Positions 30,588-34,633 of a stretch of DNA of 34,633 nucleotides are shown piece by piece. The notes beneath the pieces were generated by a model. The model was not told where the DNA came from. It did no database searches and worked only from the letters and a program-made list of their open reading frames with translations. The DNA is from Nitrospirota bacterium (lineage in GTDB: Bacteria; Nitrospirota; Thermodesulfovibrionia; Thermodesulfovibrionales; UBA1546), in contig JACRGY010000159.1 in assembly GCA_016212165.1 (NCBI GenBank), forward strand, positions 1 to 34,633. The letters are read 5' to 3'. Made by a program: the position numbers and the translations under genes. Every line of letters begins with the position of its first letter. The first letter of the stretch is position 1.

Positions 30588-31945
30588 TCATCGTTGGCGG
30601 CGGGATTTCAGGCCTTTCGCTTGCTTATGCAATACTTGAGCGGGAACCATCAGCAGAACTCACAATATTCGAGTCCGAGAAAAAACCAGGAGGAAAGATA
30701 TGGACTGAAAAAGTGGACGGCTTTCTCTGCGAAGGCGGGGTGAATGGTTTTCTTGACAATAAGCCAAAGACAATTGAACTCAGCCTTAAACTCCTGCTTA
30801 ATCCGCTGAGAAGCAGCGATGCGGCCCGGCAACGGTATATCTTCTCGGATAATAGATTGCATCTTCTGCCTGAATCTCCTGTTTCGTTTTTTACATCTAA
30901 CCTCATGAGCCTTTACGGCCGTATGAGGATTATATATGAGATGTTTGCGCCCAGAGGAACAGCAGACGATGAGTCCCTTGCCGAGTTTGCAAAAAGGAGG
31001 CTGGGGAAAGAGGCTTATGAAAAACTCATTGACCCTATGGCATCAGGAATTTATGCGGGAAATCCCGAGACCTTAAGCCTTAAGAGCTGTTTCCCGAAGA
31101 TATATGACCTTGAAAATAAATACGGAAGCCTTATCAGGGGAATGATAAGTTTGCAGAAAGACGCCAGGAAAACAGGGAAAGGAAAAGTCGGCGCCGGCCC
31201 CGGAGGGGTGCTCACTTCTTTTTATGATGGAATGGGAATGGTCATAGATTCCCTGAAAAAATCACTTGCTGCAAGACTGTTGACAGGAAGCAAGGTCGCC
31301 GCTGTTGAGAAAAAAGGGAAGGGCTATGCTGTTCACCTTTCTGACGGCTCAATTGTTGAGTCGGAGGTAGTGGCCATTGCATCTCCTGCATATTCAGCAT
31401 CAGAGATGTTAAAGGGTTTTGATAAGAGGCTTTCCTCTGTAATAGCAGAGATATCGTACCCGGCTGTCTCGGTTGTATGTTTTGGATATAAGAAAGAGAG
31501 GATTTCTCATCAATTGAATGGTTTTGGTTTTCTCATTCCTTACAGAGAGAAAAGTAAAATACTTGGCACGCTGTGGGATTCGAGCATATTTCCGAACAGG
31601 GCGCCTGAAGGTTATGTGCTTTTAAGGAGCATGGTTGGAGGCGCCAGGGCATCCGGGCTTGCAGTGCAGGATGACACCAGGCTTGCAGGCACGGTTGCAG
31701 AAGAACTGAAAAATATTATGGGTATAAAGGCCCAGCCTGATTTTGTGCGGATATACAGGCACGAAAAGGCAATTCCGCAGTATAATATAGGCCATAGTAA
31801 CAGGCTTAAGGCGATTGATGATTTGCTTTCAAAGCATAGAGGCCTGTATCTCACAGGCAATGCATACAGGGGTATCAGCTTAAATGACTGTATAGAAAAT
31901 TCATATAAGTTAGCGGAAAATATAATTGAAAAGGAGGGCGGGTAA
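30575..31945 (+). CDS. hemG: Protoporphyrinogen/coproporphyrinogen oxidase, HemY type
   Basis: The 456-residue FAD protein starts VDRIVIVGGGISGLSLAYAI with a Rossmann fold, then GGKIWTEKVDGFLCEGGVNGF, FAKRRLGKEAYEKLIDPMASGIYAG and a C-terminal GLYLTGNAYRGISLNDCIENSY. It oxidises protoporphyrinogen IX or coproporphyrinogen III using oxygen or another acceptor. The GTG start lies inside hemH, and the stop overlaps the next ATG by one base. Discrimination between the two substrates is not possible from sequence; the AhbD neighbour favours coproporphyrinogen. Confidence 0.9.
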   Translation: MDRIVIVGGGISGLSLAYAILEREPSAELTIFESEKKPGGKIWTEKVDGFLCEGGVNGFLDNKPKTIELSLKLLLNPLRSSDAARQRYIFSDNRLHLLPESPVSFFTSNLMSLYGRMRIIYEMFAPRGTADDESLAEFAKRRLGKEAYEKLIDPMASGIYAGNPETLSLKSCFPKIYDLENKYGSLIRGMISLQKDARKTGKGKVGAGPGGVLTSFYDGMGMVIDSLKKSLAARLLTGSKVAAVEKKGKGYAVHLSDGSIVESEVVAIASPAYSASEMLKGFDKRLSSVIAEISYPAVSVVCFGYKKERISHQLNGFGFLIPYREKSKILGTLWDSSIFPNRAPEGYVLLRSMVGGARASGLAVQDDTRLAGTVAEELKNIMGIKAQPDFVRIYRHEKAIPQYNIGHSNRLKAIDDLLSKHRGLYLTGNAYRGISLNDCIENSYKLAENIIEKEGG

Positions 31946-32178
31946 TGTTAAAAGAACAGGAGATATCAGAGATTCTTTTAAAGGAGAGCGAGGAGTACAA
32001 AAAACTTGGTGAAGAGCACAGGAATTTTGAAAAAACGCTTTCAGAGATGGACAAAAAAGTTTACCTTACGCCGGAAGAGGAAATCGAAAGAAAACGGATT
32101 CAAAAATTAAAACTCAGCAGAAAAGACAGGATGGCAGAACTTATAAGGGATTACAGGAAGAACCATTCAGTTAATTAG
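31945..32178 (+). CDS. DUF465/YdcH-like small coiled-coil protein
   Basis: The 77-residue protein is almost entirely helical and charged: EYKKLGEEHRNFEKTLSEMDK, then YLTPEEEIERKRIQKLKL and KDRMAELIRDYRKNH. The YLTPEEE...KLKLSRKDRM segment is the DUF465 signature; the function is unknown. It starts by sharing one base with the hemG stop (TAATG), so it is the last gene of the haem operon. A heptamer-like array follows it. Confidence 0.8.
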   Translation: MLKEQEISEILLKESEEYKKLGEEHRNFEKTLSEMDKKVYLTPEEEIERKRIQKLKLSRKDRMAELIRDYRKNHSVN

Positions 32179-32179
32179 G

Positions 32180-32250
32180 AAAGAAGCGCAGAAGAGCAGA
32201 AGCCTGAAGCCTTTGAACTTTTGCACTATGGAACTTAGGAACTAAGAAGA
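32180..32250. repeat. Degenerate 7-8-nt repeat array after the haem operon
   Basis: The bases parse as GAAGCGCA, GAAGAGCA, GAAGCCT twice, TTGAACT, TTTGCAC, TATGGAA, CTTAGGA and ACTAAGA. The first two units have 8 bases. It fills the gap between the DUF465 gene and ilvD. Confidence 0.5.
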
Positions 32251-32265
32251 AAGGGGTATTTTTTT

Positions 32266-33918
32266 ATGCGAAGCAGAATCATTAAGCAGGGGCTGGAGCG
32301 TGTTCCGCACAGGGCGCTTCTTTATGCAACCGGTATTCCGAAGAGTGAAATGAAAAAACCATTTATCGGGGTTGCGACAAGCTTTACTGATATCATCCCG
32401 GGCCATATAGGGATGCGGGACCTTGAGAGGTTTATAGAAAAAGGCATACATACAGGCGGGGGCTATCCTTTCTTTTTCGGCATTCCCGGCATCTGTGACG
32501 GCATTGCAATGGGACATTCAGGGATGCATTATTCATTGCCGTCAAGAGAGCTGATAGCAGATATGGTGGAGTCAATTGCCCAGGCGCATCAGCTTGACGG
32601 GCTTGTGCTCCTTACGAATTGTGACAAGATTACTCCCGGGATGCTTATGGCTGCTGCAAGGATAAATATACCCTCAATAGTTGTTACCGCAGGGCCCATG
32701 ATTTCAGGACACCTGAGAGGCAGGAGATTATCTCTGGTTAATGATACCTTTGAAGCAATCGGAAAATATAAAAAAGGCCTGATAAAGGACGATGAACTCG
32801 AAGCTCTTGAGATGTGCGCATGTCCCGGTGCAGGCTCGTGTCAGGGGATGTACACTGCCAATACAATGGCGTGTGTTACAGAGGCGCTGGGAATGAGCCT
32901 TCCAAGATGCGCAACCGCGCTTGCCGTATCTGCTGACAAGCGAAGGATTGCCTTTGCCAGCGGAGAGCGTATTGTTGAACTTGTAAAGAAGAATATTACG
33001 CCAAGGAAGATAATGACAGGGAAGGCATTTGAAAATGCAATAATGGTGGACCTTGCGTTGGGCGGCTCGACAAATACAGTCCTTCATATCCCTGCTATAG
33101 CCAATGACGCAGGTGTTGCCCTGCCTTTAGAAACATTTGATAAATTAGGCAAGAAGACGCCTCATCTTGCAAACATGCTTCCGGGCGGCGAGCATTACCT
33201 TGAAGACCTTGATTGGGCAGGAGGAATCCCTGCTGTAATGAAAAGGTTAAGAAGAAATCTGAATAATAATATAACTGTCAGCGGCAAAAAGATATTCGAG
33301 ATTGCAGATTCCGCAGAGGTGACAGATGAAAATGTCATAAGGCCTCTGAATAGGGCATATCACAAAGAAGGCGGCATTGCGATCCTGAGAGGCAACCTTG
33401 CGCCTGACGGGGCTGTTGTCAAGCAGTCTGCCGTGAGCAAGAACATGATGAAGTATGAAGGCAGGGCAAAGGTGTTCAATTCAGAGGAAGAAGGCATGAA
33501 GGCAATCCTGAATGGAAAGATAAAGGCAGGCGATATTGTTGTAATACGGTATGAAGGCCCGAAAGGCGGCCCCGGCATGAGAGAGATGCTTTCTCCGACT
33601 GCGACTATTGCAGGAATGGGCCTGAGCGAATCAGTTGCCCTGATAACAGATGGAAGATTTTCAGGCGGAACAAGAGGCCCCTGCATAGGGCACATATCAC
33701 CTGAGGCAATGGAAGGCGGGGTAATTGCAATCCTTAAAGATGGCGACAGGATTAAGATTGATATCCCAAACAGAAAGATTGATGTTCTTCTGTCCGATAA
33801 AGAAATTAAAAACAGGCTTGGTAAATGGAAGGCTCCGAAGCCGAAGATAACAAAAGGCTATCTTTCAAGATATGCAAGGATGGTGAGTTCAGCAGGCAGC
33901 GGGGCAGTGATGAAGTAG
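32266..33918 (+). CDS. ilvD: Dihydroxy-acid dehydratase
   Basis: The 550-residue enzyme turns 2,3-dihydroxy-acids into 2-oxo-acids in valine, isoleucine and leucine synthesis. Fe-S ligands are visible in [20 protein letters not shown] and [50 protein letters not shown], and [20 protein letters not shown] are standard. Length is normal. It precedes ilvB by about 280 bases that hold a REP-like element, so the two are probably not in one short transcript. Confidence 0.97.
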   Translation: MRSRIIKQGLERVPHRALLYATGIPKSEMKKPFIGVATSFTDIIPGHIGMRDLERFIEKGIHTGGGYPFFFGIPGICDGIAMGHSGMHYSLPSRELIADMVESIAQAHQLDGLVLLTNCDKITPGMLMAAARINIPSIVVTAGPMISGHLRGRRLSLVNDTFEAIGKYKKGLIKDDELEALEMCACPGAGSCQGMYTANTMACVTEALGMSLPRCATALAVSADKRRIAFASGERIVELVKKNITPRKIMTGKAFENAIMVDLALGGSTNTVLHIPAIANDAGVALPLETFDKLGKKTPHLANMLPGGEHYLEDLDWAGGIPAVMKRLRRNLNNNITVSGKKIFEIADSAEVTDENVIRPLNRAYHKEGGIAILRGNLAPDGAVVKQSAVSKNMMKYEGRAKVFNSEEEGMKAILNGKIKAGDIVVIRYEGPKGGPGMREMLSPTATIAGMGLSESVALITDGRFSGGTRGPCIGHISPEAMEGGVIAILKDGDRIKIDIPNRKIDVLLSDKEIKNRLGKWKAPKPKITKGYLSRYARMVSSAGSGAVMK

Positions 33919-33983
33919 GAAAAAGCAATTTCTCATGGCCTCCAATAATCAAATCTGTGGTCATTAAGTAAAGGTCTCTCAAT

Positions 33984-34059
33984 TTGTCATTCCCGCAAGG
34001 TAGCGCGTCGGGAATCCATCCGAAAACAAAGAAAGATTCCGGACAAGCCGGAATGACAA
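33984..34059. repeat. REP/MITE-like 76-bp inverted-repeat element
   Basis: TTGTCATTCC (33984-33993) and GGAATGACAA (34050-34059) are perfect terminal inverted repeats. Inside lies a second, shorter pair, GGGAATC and GATTCC. Elements with TGTCATTCC ends are widespread in bacterial genomes and may act as terminator-like palindromes between ilvD and ilvB. No ORF is inside. Confidence 0.65.
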
Positions 34060-34155
34060 GATAAACACAGATATACCCCTTAGCAAATTATCCAGAATTT
34101 ATTGATACTTATAGACATTTTCACGATGTTTTATGTTAAAATTATCTAAATTTTT

Positions 34156-34171
34156 ATCTGACTCGTCAGAT
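34156..34171. promoter_or_regulatory. Operator-like inverted repeat upstream of ilvB
   Basis: ATCTGAC (34156-34162) and GTCAGAT (34165-34171) are perfect complements around TC, 30 bases before the ATG. It could be an operator or a small hairpin over the ribosome site region (AAAAGGAG at 34184-34191). No regulator is identified. Confidence 0.4.
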
Positions 34172-34201
34172 TCGATGAGGCGAAAAGGAGCAAAGAGGCC
34201 T

Positions 34202-34633
34202 ATGCATAACAAGATAACAGGCGCAGAGATATTGATTGAAAGCTTGAAGAAAGAGGGCGTGAAGTACATCTTCGGTTACCCCGGCGGTGTTGTACTCAAT
34301 ATATTTGACCACCTTTATGAAAATAAAGACCTGAACTTAATCCTCACAAGGCACGAGCAGGGCGCTGTTCACGCAGCAGACGGCTTTGCAAGGGCGTCAG
34401 GAAAAACAGGCGTGGCGCTGGTTACCTCCGGCCCCGGAGCTACGAATACCGTAACCGGCATTGCAACCGCCTCGATGGATTCCATACCTATGGTTGTATT
34501 TTCAGGACAGGTGCCGACCATGCTTATTGGAAATGATGCCTTTCAGGAGGCTGATATTGTCGGCATCACAAGGCCCTGTACAAAATATAACTTTCTCGTT
34601 AAGGATGTAAGCGACCTTTCAAGGATAGTAAAA
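34202..34633 (+). CDS. ilvB: Acetolactate synthase large subunit, 5' part (runs off the window)
   Basis: From ATG at 34202 the frame is open for 144 codons to the window edge. It has [23 protein letters not shown], the catalytic Glu in [35 protein letters not shown], and [25 protein letters not shown], the ThDP-binding N-domain of acetohydroxyacid synthase. It condenses pyruvate (or 2-oxobutyrate) for branched-chain amino acids, with ilvD next door. The rest, including the FAD and C-terminal domains, is outside the window. Confidence 0.95.
   Translation, partial: MHNKITGAEILIESLKKEGVKYIFGYPGGVVLNIFDHLYENKDLNLILTRHEQGAVHAADGFARASGKTGVALVTSGPGATNTVTGIATASMDSIPMVVFSGQVPTMLIGNDAFQEADIVGITRPCTKYNFLVKDVSDLSRIVK

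Overview
The window reads as a chromosomal segment of an anaerobic or microaerophilic bacterium with medium-low GC, most like a Nitrospirota (Thermodesulfovibrionia-type) or deltaproteobacterium-like lineage. That placement is inferred from gene content: an archaeal-type split glutamate synthase, pyruvate phosphate dikinase, multiheme cytochromes with an MtrAB-like outer-membrane module, AhbD-type haem synthesis and a probable selenoprotein. No rRNA, tRNA, CRISPR array, transposase or phage gene was seen. Most of the window is ordinary chromosomal housekeeping.

Layout. 1-915: a ParD/ParE-like toxin-antitoxin pair with a clear autoregulatory operator, then a DUF2007 protein. 919-6203 (minus): a three-gene glutamate synthase operon (glutaminase, FMN/ferredoxin subunit, GXGXG-GltD fusion) behind a strong promoter and a leader holding a terminator-like hairpin. 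6252-7728 (minus): an ArsR-type regulator, a NapH-like membrane ferredoxin and a zinc-ribbon protein, with an 18-bp palindrome over an apparently leaderless or near-leaderless start. 7736-8218: a stand-alone LigD-type 3'-phosphoesterase. 8513-9715: a five-haem cytochrome whose frame crosses an in-frame UGA with a convincing SECIS-like hairpin, so probably an ExtKL-type selenoprotein. 9888-12881: a two-CW protein, aspartate aminotransferase, bifunctional nuclease and RecO. 13008-15680 (minus): PPDK. 15681-17094: a long regulatory intergenic stretch with a textbook sigma-54 promoter driving a small unknown protein and a DedA protein. 17167-19399 (minus): a B12-binding radical SAM protein and a DUF3786 protein. 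19467-25637: a promoter, a decaheme lipoprotein with an MtrB-like barrel, an ABC-type binding protein and a chemoreceptor. 25781-32178: hflX (apparently with an AUA start), ahbD, hemE, hemH, hemG and a DUF465 protein. 32266-34633: ilvD and the 5' part of ilvB.

How the genes work together. HemE, HemY-type oxidase, HemH and AhbD in one overlapping cluster, with no HemN/HemF or HemQ beside them, suggest a hybrid coproporphyrin route finished by a radical SAM decarboxylase. That haem would feed the cytochromes at 8513 and 19522-22526. Dispersed arrays with 7-nt periodicity recur at gene edges and even inside coding sequence; they are the most unusual DNA-level feature of the window.
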